A DNA stretch of 7,488 nt, from positions 1 to 7,488 of the forward strand of contig JANXYA010000263.1 of NCBI GenBank assembly GCA_025350345.1, read 5' to 3'. Source of the DNA: Gammaproteobacteria bacterium (GTDB lineage: Bacteria > Pseudomonadota > Gammaproteobacteria > Steroidobacterales > Steroidobacteraceae). Of the stretch, positions 1 to 6,209 are shown piece after piece (within the stretch, counting starts at the first letter, position 1; each line of letters begins with the position of its first letter). Position numbers and translations under genes: made by a program. Under the pieces are notes generated by a model, which was given only the letters and a program-made list of their open reading frames with translations, searched no databases and had not been told where the DNA came from.

Positions 1-2
1 GC

Positions 3-161
3 TGCGCCGCGCGGGGCTGGGTGGCCACGGCCAGCCCCGGGTACCCGGGCATCATAGTACCGGCCGGAGGCGCTCGCGACTTCCACGCGACTGTGGTTGA
101 ATTTGCCGGTCAGCGGGCAAGGACGGGTCCAGCGCTTGGTCGTTCAATACGATCGGCATGA
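3..161 (+). other. Open frame entering from the left edge, possible 3' remnant of an upstream gene
   Basis: This frame is open from the window edge to a TGA at 159-161. Its first 17 or so codons end mostly in G or C, as real genes here do, but the bias fades after about base 55, so the tail may not be genuine coding sequence. The peptide contains GYPGIIVPAG, which faintly recalls the C-terminal GYP-x-IxVPAG segment of amidase-signature enzymes, but the GLPVG segment expected after it is absent. It could be the end of a truncated gene or chance. No other frame in 1-222 looks better on either strand. Confidence 0.2.
12..49. repeat. Inverted repeat overlapping a 14-base palindrome
   Basis: Bases 12-20 (CGGGGCTGG) pair perfectly with 31-39 (CCAGCCCCG) around a 10-base loop, which itself contains the palindrome GTGGCCAC. 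Immediately overlapping it, 36-49 is a perfect 14-base palindrome made of CCCGGGT and its complement. The two structures share 36-39, so they exclude each other in RNA. No T-run follows, so a classical Rho-independent terminator is not supported. It could be a terminator-like or mRNA-end hairpin of the gene to the left. Confidence 0.5.
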
Positions 162-222
162 ACCGCGGCGGGGTGAGCGCGACGTCCAGGCCACAAGTGG
201 CGATTTACGCGCAGGAGTGAGC

Positions 223-852
223 GTGCCCATCGACAAGGACAATACCGGCTGCGCGCGCTTTACCAGCATGGAGGCCAGCACGGCGAGCGACTGGGCGATC
301 ATCCAGCGCGAGTACGAGATCTACGGCAGGACCCTGCCCGATCGCATTCTCGAACATCTGCAGCTGCTGCGGGGCGAGAGCGGCGGATTCGCCGTTGACC
401 GGCTGACCCACGTCCTGCAGACGGCCACGCGCGCCCACCGCGATGGGCGGGACGAGGAGTATGTGGTCTGCGCCCTGCTGCACGACATCGGCGACACGCT
501 GGGCACCTACAACCACGCCGAGGTCGCGGCCGCGGTGCTGCAGCCCTTCGTCTCGGCAGCCAATCACTGGATGGTCGAGAAGCACGGCATTTTCCAGGGC
601 TACTACTTTTTCCACCACATCGGCATGAACCGGGATATGCGCGAGATGTTCCGCGGCCATCCGCATTTCGCCCAGGCCGAGGAGTTCTGTGCGCGCTATG
701 ACGGGCCGGCATTCGATCCGCAGGGTGAGACCCTGCCGCTCGATTTTTTCGAGCCGATGGTGCGCCGGGTGTACGCGCAGCCGAAGCAATCGCTGTATGG
801 CCCCGCGCTGGAGCAGTCGCTCCGGCAGCCGCAGCACCCGCTACGCGGTTAG
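223..852 (+). CDS. HD-domain metalloprotein, PhnZ/inositol-oxygenase-like
   Basis: A 209-residue cytoplasmic protein with an all-helical HD domain. Candidate metal ligands occur in the order of the fold: His63, the His87-Asp88 pair in LLHDIGD, His98, His121 and Asp160. That spacing resembles the mixed-valent di-iron oxygenases PhnZ and myo-inositol oxygenase more than a minimal one-metal phosphohydrolase, so either oxidative cleavage or phosphohydrolysis is possible. The substrate is unknown. The segments NHWMVEKHGIFQGYYFFHH and FCARYDGPAFDP are typical of a widespread 'HD domain protein' family. I chose GTG at 223 because GGAG lies at 214-217. The frame stays open upstream to a TTG at 97, but that stretch is Arg-rich and unlike the family. 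The stop overlaps the stop of the opposing gene by two bases. Confidence 0.88.
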   Translation: MPIDKDNTGCARFTSMEASTASDWAIIQREYEIYGRTLPDRILEHLQLLRGESGGFAVDRLTHVLQTATRAHRDGRDEEYVVCALLHDIGDTLGTYNHAEVAAAVLQPFVSAANHWMVEKHGIFQGYYFFHHIGMNRDMREMFRGHPHFAQAEEFCARYDGPAFDPQGETLPLDFFEPMVRRVYAQPKQSLYGPALEQSLRQPQHPLRG

Positions 853-1067
853 CGTTTTCGGCCTGTGACCAGCAGCACGCCGCCCAGGACGATAGCCCCG
901 ATGCCTGCCCAGACGGGGATGTTGACATGCTTGGTCTCATCGACCGATAGATGGAGCGAGCCGACGTCGGCCTTGTGGGTCTCGCTGGTGTAGCTGAATC
1001 CACCGTAGGCAAGCCCGAGGATTCCCAGCACCACCAGCACGACCGCGACCATCTTTTGCGCGTTCAA
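849..1067 (-). CDS. Small two-helix inner-membrane protein (DUF3185-like)
   Basis: A 72-residue protein with two hydrophobic helices, about residues 6-24 (VAVVLVVLGILGLAYGGFS) and 52-68, joined by a polar loop of about 27 residues. It ends in a short basic tail, GRKR. The layout, with a glycine-rich first helix running into GGFSYT and a second helix starting VWAGIGAIVLGG, matches a family of short proteobacterial membrane proteins often labelled DUF3185 or hypothetical. That name is from memory. No catalytic motif is visible. It is the last gene of the leftward trio. Its ATG overlaps the TGA of the preceding gene (ATGA on the minus strand, 1064-1067), which suggests translational coupling. 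The role is unknown; an envelope function is inferred from its neighbours. Confidence 0.8.
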   Translation of the reverse strand: MNAQKMVAVVLVVLGILGLAYGGFSYTSETHKADVGSLHLSVDETKHVNIPVWAGIGAIVLGGVLLVTGRKR

Positions 1068-1486
1068 TCGTGTTTCTCGCCGCGATGATCATCCCGGTCC
1101 TTGCCCTGCTTGTCATCCCGACCATGACCGTGATGCTGCTCGCGATAGTGCGGCGCGTAGGTCTTTTGGTACCAGCTGTCACGCACGAAGTAGACCGGTT
1201 GCCCGCAGGCATTGTATTGGTGGCAGTGCTCGCGCCAGTGCCGTTCGTGCCCGGGCGGCACGCGCAGATAGATCGGCTGCTGCGACCCGTAGCCGTTGCC
1301 TCGCTCGATGATCACCGGCTGGCTGTAGATCAAATCCGGGTGCGGGAAGTCACCGATGTCGAGGTGACCGTAGAAGCCCGGCTCACCGATGTTGATCGAC
1401 AGGCCAATCTCACCAGCGACGGCCGGCGCCGCCCAGGCGCCGCCCATCATCGCTGCCGCCAATGCCGGAAACAGGAGCTTTTTCAT
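1064..1486 (-). CDS. Secreted His-rich hypothetical protein
   Basis: A 140-residue exported protein. Residues 1-24 form a clear Sec signal peptide: MKK, a hydrophobic alanine-rich core, then AVA before Gly25. The mature part has a conserved-looking core at residues 71-114 (PIYLRVPPGHERHW, then HCHQYNACGQPVYFVRDSWY) with two cysteines, Cys88 and Cys94, that could form a disulfide in the periplasm. The last 27 residues (HHGHGRDDKQGKDRDDH and beyond) are almost all His, Asp, Lys, Arg and Gly and are probably disordered; they could bind metal ions. I recall similar periplasmic proteins of unknown function in beta- and gammaproteobacteria. It lies six bases downstream of the YSC84-like gene and is coupled to the next gene by an ATGA overlap. 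No enzyme motif is seen. Confidence 0.82.
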   Translation of the reverse strand: MKKLLFPALAAAMMGGAWAAPAVAGEIGLSINIGEPGFYGHLDIGDFPHPDLIYSQPVIIERGNGYGSQQPIYLRVPPGHERHWREHCHQYNACGQPVYFVRDSWYQKTYAPHYREQHHGHGRDDKQGKDRDDHRGEKHD

Positions 1487-1492
1487 GTCGGC

Positions 1493-2068
1493 TTACTTGC
1501 CGGACTTGGGGGTGTAGGAGAATTTCTGGCCGGCCACGGTGGCGTTGTACATCAGGCCGCCCTTCGCGATCGTGAAGACGGCCATGCCGTGGCTGTACTC
1601 CCCGGCAGTGGCGGCGTCAGTCTTGGAAATGCTGCCGCCCGCATTGGCGCCGGTCGTGCCCACGCTGACATCGGCCGAGGCCGTGATGGCGACCGCGCCG
1701 ACGTCCCCGCTGAACTCGAAGTTCCCTTCCGTAAACTCGTCCAGGGAGGCCTTGTCCTTGAAGAAGATGATTTCACTGAAAGCCTTGCCGCCCAGCTGCA
1801 GGCCGACGCTTAGCTGATTCATTGTGACACGACCGATGCGCTTGCCCTGTTCGTAGACGTGGCCAGAGCCGTGCGCGGCGCCTACGCCGACGCCGCCCTT
1901 GCCGATGGTCGGGAAAATCGCATAGCCGTAGCTCTTCTGGAAGTAATTGGAGCTCTGGGTGGAATCCTGGAACAGCTTCACAGTATCGCTGTCAGGACTG
2001 GCCTGCGCGATTCCGGCGACGACGCCGAGCGTTGCACCGAGCAACCACACGTTCAGTTTCGAATTCAT
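1493..2068 (-). CDS. YSC84-related (Ysc84/DUF500) periplasmic lipid-binding-type protein
   Basis: A 191-residue exported protein. The signal peptide covers residues 1-23 (hydrophobic core LLGATLGVVAGIA, AQA before Ser24). The mature protein is essentially one YSC84-type domain: SYGYAIFPTIGKGGVGVG at about residues 46-63, then SVGLQLGGKAFSEIIFFKD in mid-domain and EGNFEFSGDVGAVAITASAD near the end. These match the bacterial YSC84-related family, including the Burkholderia protein BPSL1445; the eukaryotic SH3YL1/Ysc84 members bind phosphoinositides. The bacterial role is not settled and lipid binding is inferred from the family. The start is supported by TGGAG on the minus strand, nine bases before the ATG. 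It is the first gene of the leftward trio, so the operon promoter should lie in 2069-2204. Confidence 0.9.
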   Translation of the reverse strand: MNSKLNVWLLGATLGVVAGIAQASPDSDTVKLFQDSTQSSNYFQKSYGYAIFPTIGKGGVGVGAAHGSGHVYEQGKRIGRVTMNQLSVGLQLGGKAFSEIIFFKDKASLDEFTEGNFEFSGDVGAVAITASADVSVGTTGANAGGSISKTDAATAGEYSHGMAVFTIAKGGLMYNATVAGQKFSYTPKSGK

Positions 2069-2204
2069 GAGCCCATACTCCAGGTTAAATCACGGCCGCA
2101 ATGCCAAGGGTCAGCAGTGTACGCGCGTGCCGCGGCAGGGTCTGTTCGACAGCGCACACAGAGTGGGGCTGGGCCCATTTTCGGGTGCCGAGGAGGGCGC
2201 TACA
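2069..2204. promoter_or_regulatory. Divergent intergenic region between the envelope operon and the SRPBCC gene
   Basis: These 136 bases separate genes read in opposite directions, so both transcripts should start here. The Shine-Dalgarno sites are clear: TGGAG at about 2078-2082 read on the minus strand, and AGGAGG at 2191-2196 on the plus strand. I could not find a convincing paired -35/-10 promoter for either direction. A minus-strand TTGGCA resembles a -35 box but lacks a partner at the right distance. Confidence 0.45.
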
Positions 2205-2675
2205 ATGAATCGCTATGCACTGGTGACGGAGTGGCAGCTGCGCGCGCCGATCGAGCGCGTGTGGGACGTCCTTTACGACGTGGCGGCCTGGCCGAGCTGG
2301 TGGAAATACGTGCTGGCGGTGGAGGAACTCGAGCGAGGAGATGCGGCAGGCGTTGGCGCGCTGCGCCGCTACACCTGGGCCAGTCGCTTGCCCTACCGCC
2401 TGACCTTCAATATGCGCTCCGCGATCGTGGACAAGCCGCATGTGCTGGCCGGTGAGGCGATCGGGGAACTGACCGGCACCGGTCGCTGGACGCTGCGTGC
2501 AGAGGGTGCGATCGTGCGGGTGCGCTACGACTGGCAAGTGGCGACCTCGCGCGCGTGGATGAATGCGCTGGCACCGGTGTTGGCGCCGGCGTTTCGCTGG
2601 AATCATGGCGCGGTGATGGCGGCCGGGGCGCGCGGGCTGGCGAGCCAGCTGGGCGTTGAGTTATTGGCAGGCTAG
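2205..2675 (+). CDS. SRPBCC family (polyketide cyclase/dehydrase-like) protein
   Basis: A 156-residue soluble protein that appears to be a single START/SRPBCC domain, a helix-grip fold with a hydrophobic pocket. The N-terminus is typical: a first strand (LVTEWQLRAP), the helix IERVWDVLYDVAAWPSWWKYV at about residues 16-36, then alternating strands including LPYRLTFNMRSAI and TGTGRWTLRAEG, and a long C-terminal helix from about residue 113. Family members bind or transform hydrophobic ligands, but no substrate can be read from the sequence. The ATG at 2205 has a near-ideal AGGAGG eight bases upstream. The frame continues open to 1947, but that extension crosses the opposing YSC84-like gene and is rejected. 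It appears to be a single-gene transcript converging on the next gene. Confidence 0.87.
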   Translation: MNRYALVTEWQLRAPIERVWDVLYDVAAWPSWWKYVLAVEELERGDAAGVGALRRYTWASRLPYRLTFNMRSAIVDKPHVLAGEAIGELTGTGRWTLRAEGAIVRVRYDWQVATSRAWMNALAPVLAPAFRWNHGAVMAAGARGLASQLGVELLAG

Positions 2676-2709
2676 AGCGATGCCCGCTGCCGGCGCGGCC
2701 GGGGTCGCT
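2676..2709. terminator. Possible shared hairpin between convergent genes
   Basis: In the 43-base gap between two convergent stops, AGCGA (2676-2680) can pair with TCGCT (2705-2709). Inside this, CCGGC (2690-2694) pairs with GCCGG (2698-2702) over a three-base loop. The structure has an unequal internal loop and no T-run on either strand, so it is at best a weak bidirectional terminator. Confidence 0.25.
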
Positions 2710-2718
2710 TGGGGGAAT

Positions 2719-3417
2719 TCAGGTGCGGAAATTCGCCCGCAGGGCGTCCACCCGCAGCCTTTCGGTGTCGCCGGTGGGCCGCCGCAGCGCCGCATCCCGC
2801 AGCAGGCTCGGTGTCCGGCGAGGCATGGTGAGCACGGCGAGGCGCTGTTCATTGATCTGGTACTTGAGATACGGCAGCAGGGCCCTGGAGGAGGCGGCGG
2901 CGTCACTCTGGAGGATGGTCCCCTCGCAGAACAGGCGGAAGTACTCCTTGTAGAGCTCCTCGTAGCGGCGCATCGGATCCTCGAAGACCCCGTCGCGAAT
3001 GACCGCGCTGCCCACGTGGTTCGAGCACATATAGCTGCACGCCGACAGCAGGAAGGTCTCGTACTCATCGATCAGCGCACGGCTGTAGCCGCGCGACCGG
3101 TGGAAAAAAAGCAGCAGCTTCTCGCGTGCGCGACCATGCACGTGTTGGTCGCGCAAATGCTCAAACAGGGCCTTGCGGTGAATCAGCGAGAAGCAGGTCG
3201 ACTTCAGGGTCGTCGCCTGACGTGGCGGACGGCGCTGCAAGGCCACGGCCCGCATCAGCCCGGCATGCTCATTCTCCCAGCGCTGCCAGACCGACGGACT
3301 ATCCATCACGCGACTTGCGACCAGCCGCTCCTGTGGCGGGCCGGTGCGCGCCGCCGCTTCGAGGCGCTGCTCCGATACCTGCATGAGTTGCGCGTGGGTG
3401 ATAGCGCTGCGCAGCAC
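2719..3417 (-). CDS. Hypothetical protein, family not recognised
   Basis: A 232-residue protein that I cannot assign. It has no signal peptide or membrane segment and is rich in Arg, Leu and aromatic residues; the pattern suggests a mostly helical soluble fold. The middle is the most gene-like part: KSTCFSLIHRKALFEHL (residues 72-88), EKLLLFFHRSRGYSRALIDEYETFL (99-123), then a Cys-x3-Cys pair at 127 and 131, and RYEELYKEYFRLFCEGTIL after that. The tail is Arg-rich and polar. I prefer GTG at 3417, with GGGAG just upstream on the minus strand. The frame is open up to a TTG at 3474, but that TTG is part of a TTGACA that looks like a -35 box. Long opposing frames exist but are less protein-like. 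It stands alone and its role is unknown. Confidence 0.65.
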   Translation of the reverse strand: MLRSAITHAQLMQVSEQRLEAAARTGPPQERLVASRVMDSPSVWQRWENEHAGLMRAVALQRRPPRQATTLKSTCFSLIHRKALFEHLRDQHVHGRAREKLLLFFHRSRGYSRALIDEYETFLLSACSYMCSNHVGSAVIRDGVFEDPMRRYEELYKEYFRLFCEGTILQSDAAASSRALLPYLKYQINEQRLAVLTMPRRTPSLLRDAALRRPTGDTERLRVDALRANFRT

Positions 3418-3445
3418 GATTCTCCCTTGAGGATGCGTCGGCGCT

Positions 3446-3474
3446 ACCATGGGACGGCGCCACTCACTTGTCAA
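3446..3474 (-). promoter_or_regulatory. Possible sigma-70 promoter of the unrecognised gene
   Basis: Read on the minus strand, a perfect TTGACA occupies 3474-3469. After a 17-base spacer comes CATGGT (3451-3446), a poor -10 box with three matches to TATAAT. Transcription would begin about 20 bases before the GTG at 3417, leaving room for the GGGAG ribosome site. The -35 is strong and the -10 weak, so this is tentative. Confidence 0.35.
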
Positions 3475-3575
3475 ATAACAGGGGGTTAAATCGACCGGGG
3501 CCGCTATGTCAAATCGCAGCTTGGGCCGCCGCCGCGGGCTTTTCGGCCGTGGAATGCATGTTTGGCGCGGTTTGA

Positions 3576-4481
3576 CAGTCAGGGAATCAGGATGCCACCT
3601 GTCACTATTGCGGCAACTGCAGCCCGGGTTGCGATGCCGGTTCCTTCTTCTCGCCCACCTGGTTCACGATTCCGGACGCGGAGAAGTCGCGCACCCTGAC
3701 GCTGGTGACCGATGCACTGGTGCGCAGCGTGCTGGTTGATGAAAACGGCATGGCTCGCGGTGTGGCGTACATCGATCGTGAGACACGGCGCGAGGTCGAG
3801 GTCTACGCCAAAGTGGCGGCGCTGGCTGCCTCCTGCGTCGAGACCGCGCACATCATGCTGAACTCAAAGTCCAGCCACAGGCCCACCGGCATCGCCAACT
3901 CGAGCGGCCAGCTGGGCCTCAACCTGTGCGACCAGCGCTACGGCAGTCTGGGTTACGGCTACCTGCCGCAGCCGCCGGGTCAGCCGCCCGCGCCCGACAA
4001 TATCGCCAACTCTGCTATCCGGCGCCCATCGGTGCGCTGATCCAGGCGCCGGCGCTCCCGAGCCCCGACAACTTCGTCGACATCAATCCACAGAAGCAGG
4101 ACATATTCGGCATACCGCAGTTGCGCTTTCACTATCCAGTGGGGCACCAACGAGCTGCTGATGTGGGATCATGCAAAGCAGGTCATGGTCGATCTGTTCA
4201 AGGCGGCCGGTGGCGAGATGTGGAGCGTGGAGGCCGGGCCGAACCGGCCAGGCACGAGTCTGCATGAATGCGGCGTTTGCCGCATGGGGAGTGATCTGAG
4301 GACGTCCGTGGCCAACAGATGGGCGCAGGCGCACGACGTACCCAGTCTGTACATCTGCGATGCCAGCATCTTTCCGACCTCCACGGACAAGACCACGACG
4401 ATGCCGATCATCGCCTTCGCCATGCGCACCTGCGACTACATTGCCGGGAACCTCAGACGCGGCGTGCACCGGCGCGCCTGA
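3576..4481 (+). pseudogene. Decayed GMC family oxidoreductase
   Basis: Three frames must be joined to read this remnant of a flavin-dependent glucose-methanol-choline oxidoreductase. Frame one (3576-4012 or so) gives CHYCGNCSPGCDAGSFFSP, then VAYIDRETRREVEVYAK, LAASCVETAHIMLNSKSS and TGIANSSGQLG. Frame two (about 4013-4137) gives YPAPIGALIQAPALPSPDNF, then DIFGIPQLRFHY. Frame three (4140-4481) gives WGTNELLMWDHAKQ, SLHECGVCRMGSD, LYICDASIFPTSTDKTTTMP and MRTCDY, ending at a TGA. The family's N-terminal FAD-binding domain with its GxGxxG motif is missing, a TGA at 3573-3575 blocks the frame, and internal sequence seems lost at the first junction. The second break looks like one extra C in TATCCAGTGG, since TAT CAG TGG would restore the frame. 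It is almost certainly non-functional. The remaining C-terminal motifs are well kept, so decay is probably recent. Confidence 0.88.
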
Positions 4482-4546
4482 GAGGCCGCGGGCCGGCCCG
4501 GCAGCGCCGACCTTCGTCAGCACGCTCGCTGTTCGCTTCGATCCAT

Positions 4547-4588
4547 TACAATAATCGCGCCAATTACCCAGGCACGGAGTACGGAACG
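4547..4588 (+). promoter_or_regulatory. Candidate -10 box and ribosome site of the serine hydrolase gene
   Basis: TACAAT at 4547-4552 matches the -10 consensus at five of six positions and sits in a short AT-rich patch within GC-rich DNA. No good -35 box lies 16-18 bases upstream. CGGAG at 4575-4579, nine bases before the ATG at 4589, fixes the start. Confidence 0.35.
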
Positions 4589-5992
4589 ATGCGTTACATG
4601 TTTTGGCGTGCAGTGGCGGGCGGGATCGCGACCCTCGGAATCGTCGCGCCGAGCGCGCATGCGGACGCCATCGACGACTATCTGCGCACCGAGATGGCGG
4701 CCCGCAAGATCCCGGGGCTCGCGGTCGCGGTGGTGCGTGCCGATCACATCGAGAAGATGGCGGTCTACGGATTTGCGGATATCGAAAATGGCGCTCCTGT
4801 GTCCGACGCCTCCATATTCGGCATCGCATCGCTGGATAAGGAATTAACTTCAGCGGGCGTGCTGAAGGCCGAAGAGCGCGGCAGGCTCAGGCTCGACGAA
4901 CCCGTGACCAAGTACCTGGCACTGCCCTTTCCCGGCATCACGATTCGCCAGCTGCTGAGTCATACCGCGGGCCTTGCGGATTCATTGGCTGAGCTCGACG
5001 CCGGCCGCAGGTGGACCACCTACACCACGGAACAGTTGCTCGAAGCGATACACCCCCCGATTGAACCGCCGGGATCGCGTTTTATTTACTCGGACGACGG
5101 GATGCTGCTGGCGCAGAGCGTGACCGAACGTGCCACGGGTGAGCCGTGGTGGACGTTCATGCGGCGCGAAGTGTTCGAGCCGGCAGGCATGCACTCGGTC
5201 GTGTCCATGAGACCCCAGGCGCTCATCCCCGGACGCGTTTCCGCCTACACGCTCAGTGCCGATGGGCAGTTGCAGCGCGATATCCGTCTTGAAGTGGACT
5301 ACGGACCCATCTACTGCGATCTGGGCATGACCGTCGCCGACTTTGCGCGGTGGATCATGGCGCTCGACGGCAGGCCGCCGTTTACCCCGAAGACCGTCGC
5401 TGCGCAGACGACGCCGTCGGTGCTGGCGGATGGCACCCCCGTCGCGGAAGTATTTTCCTGGACGCGCTACGGCTTGGGGATTGGCCTCGAGGACATCCTG
5501 GGCGAGCGCGTTATCACGCATTCGGGCCACAGTGGCGTCGGCTTCGTGAAGCTGCCGGAACGGGGCCTGGGCGTGGTCGTGTTCACGAACCTGGCGAATT
5601 CCGCCGGATCGGATCCGGTCGGGCTCGCACTCGGCGTGGCGGGCATGCTGGAAGGGCGCGTGGCGCTGCGCGATCTACCGCGGGCACGAGCGCCCGATGG
5701 GGAGCTTGCCGCCAGGCTGCAACGCGACTACGAACTGCTGGCCGCGGGCACCCCGGATTTGTCGCGCTACGCGGGAGGGATCCGCGCCACCGTGTGGGCC
5801 AATGCCGATGACTTCGCGGGCCGCATTCATCATCTGGGCGCGCTGAAGTCATTCGAGTTCCTGCGCGAGCAGCGCCTGGACGGGGAGCGCTCGTTCTGGT
5901 TTCGCGCCCGGTATGCGGACGCCACCTTTTACGTCCGCTATTCGCTCGACAGCGAAGGGCTCATCGGCCGCCTGGGTTGGTGGCATCTGTAG
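4589..5992 (+). CDS. Exported serine hydrolase, beta-lactamase class C / PBP4*-like
   Basis: A 467-residue periplasmic serine hydrolase. Residues 1-25 are a Sec signal peptide (core VAGGIATLGIVAP, AHA before Asp26). The catalytic domain follows: Ser81-Leu-Asp-Lys84 in FGIASLDKELT is the SxxK nucleophile motif, LLSHTAGL lies at 122-129, the Tyr motif is Tyr167-Ser-Asp169, and His311-Ser-Gly313 in THSGHSGVGF replaces the KTG motif as in many relatives. About 120 C-terminal residues form an extra domain, common in this family, that ends in GLIGRLGWWHL. Family members include D-aminopeptidases, esterases and AmpC-like enzymes; the substrate here cannot be told. Asp at 169, where Asn is usual, is notable. 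The ATG at 4589 is supported by CGGAG and by the signal peptide; the open frame back to 4319 overlaps the GMC remnant and is rejected. It appears to be monocistronic. Confidence 0.92.
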   Translation: MRYMFWRAVAGGIATLGIVAPSAHADAIDDYLRTEMAARKIPGLAVAVVRADHIEKMAVYGFADIENGAPVSDASIFGIASLDKELTSAGVLKAEERGRLRLDEPVTKYLALPFPGITIRQLLSHTAGLADSLAELDAGRRWTTYTTEQLLEAIHPPIEPPGSRFIYSDDGMLLAQSVTERATGEPWWTFMRREVFEPAGMHSVVSMRPQALIPGRVSAYTLSADGQLQRDIRLEVDYGPIYCDLGMTVADFARWIMALDGRPPFTPKTVAAQTTPSVLADGTPVAEVFSWTRYGLGIGLEDILGERVITHSGHSGVGFVKLPERGLGVVVFTNLANSAGSDPVGLALGVAGMLEGRVALRDLPRARAPDGELAARLQRDYELLAAGTPDLSRYAGGIRATVWANADDFAGRIHHLGALKSFEFLREQRLDGERSFWFRARYADATFYVRYSLDSEGLIGRLGWWHL

Positions 5993-6066
5993 CAATCAGC
6001 GCGCGGGCCACGCCGCTTGCACTACTGCCTGGAGATTGCGGGTACCATTGGAACGCTGCTTCCGCG

Positions 6067-6100
6067 GCGCCGCGCGGTGCCGGAGAAGCCTGCGCGGCGT
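6067..6100 (+). terminator. GC-rich hairpin downstream of the serine hydrolase gene
   Basis: Bases 6067-6077 pair with 6090-6100 in an 11-pair stem, including two G-U wobbles, around a 12-base loop; the core is CGCCGCGC with GCGCGGCG. It starts about 75 bases after the stop at 5992. No T-run follows, so it may be an mRNA 3'-end structure and not an intrinsic terminator. Confidence 0.4.
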
Positions 6101-6113
6101 GGGATATTCAGCT

Positions 6114-6170
6114 GAGTTAAACTCTATAAAAACAACAAGTTAAAATAAATAGTTGATGTGAATTCTTCAT
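6114..6170 (+). promoter_or_regulatory. AT-rich promoter region of the HEAT/glycosyltransferase operon
   Basis: From 6115 to 6170, 44 of 56 bases are A or T, in sharp contrast to the rest of the window. Two -10-like boxes occur, TATAAA (6125-6130) and TAAAAT (6141-6146), each five of six to consensus. The only -35 candidate for the second is the weak TTAAAC (6117-6122) at an 18-base spacing. GAGTT-A-AACTC (6114-6124) is a short inverted repeat overlapping that box, of a size that could be a regulator half-site pair. An AT-rich UP-element, a nucleoid-protein site or a promoter for an alternative sigma factor are all possible. Confidence 0.5.
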
Positions 6171-6190
6171 ACCGGCCGGCGCCGGCCGGT
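6171..6190. repeat. Perfect 20-base GC palindrome in the operon leader
   Basis: ACCGGCCGGC is followed directly by its exact reverse complement. As RNA it could fold into an eight-pair stem with a GCGC loop. It ends 19 bases before the HEAT gene's ATG and 10 bases before its AGGGG ribosome site, so it could affect translation, or serve as a protein-binding site in DNA. Confidence 0.75.
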
Positions 6191-6209
6191 GCTGGCGCTT
6201 AGGGGATCA

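Noticed and set aside
61..210. Minus-strand stretch reading CGLDVALTPPRFMPIVLND
   Set aside because: It is only about 50 codons between stops, with no ribosome site or recognisable motif, so it is too short to support as a gene.
97..222. N-terminal extension of the HD protein from a TTG start
   Set aside because: The 42 extra residues are Arg- and Gly-rich and unlike the family; GTG at 223 has a proper GGAG site.
205..1012. Minus-strand open frames opposite the HD gene (205-837 and 299-1012)
   Set aside because: They are Arg/Ala/Pro-rich frames of the kind GC-rich DNA produces by chance, while the plus strand encodes a well-formed HD domain.
1070..1813. Plus-strand open frame of 247 codons
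   Set aside because: It covers two minus-strand genes that both have clear signal peptides, and one of them a recognisable YSC84 domain.
2656..3489. Plus-strand open frame of 277 codons
   Set aside because: It is low in protein-like patterning and overlaps the end of the SRPBCC gene. The minus-strand frame has better helix patterning and a plausible ribosome site.
3506..3739. Plus-strand 77-codon frame starting MSNRSLG
   Set aside because: It overlaps the GMC remnant out of frame and has no good ribosome site. Its Arg-rich sequence shows no GMC N-terminal motif.
4490..4499. GGGCCGGCCC palindrome after the GMC remnant
   Set aside because: It is a short 10-base palindrome without loop or T-run, expected by chance in DNA this rich in G and C.
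4319..4588. N-terminal extension of the serine hydrolase
   Set aside because: It runs through the GMC remnant in another frame and would bury the signal peptide, which begins at the ATG at 4589.
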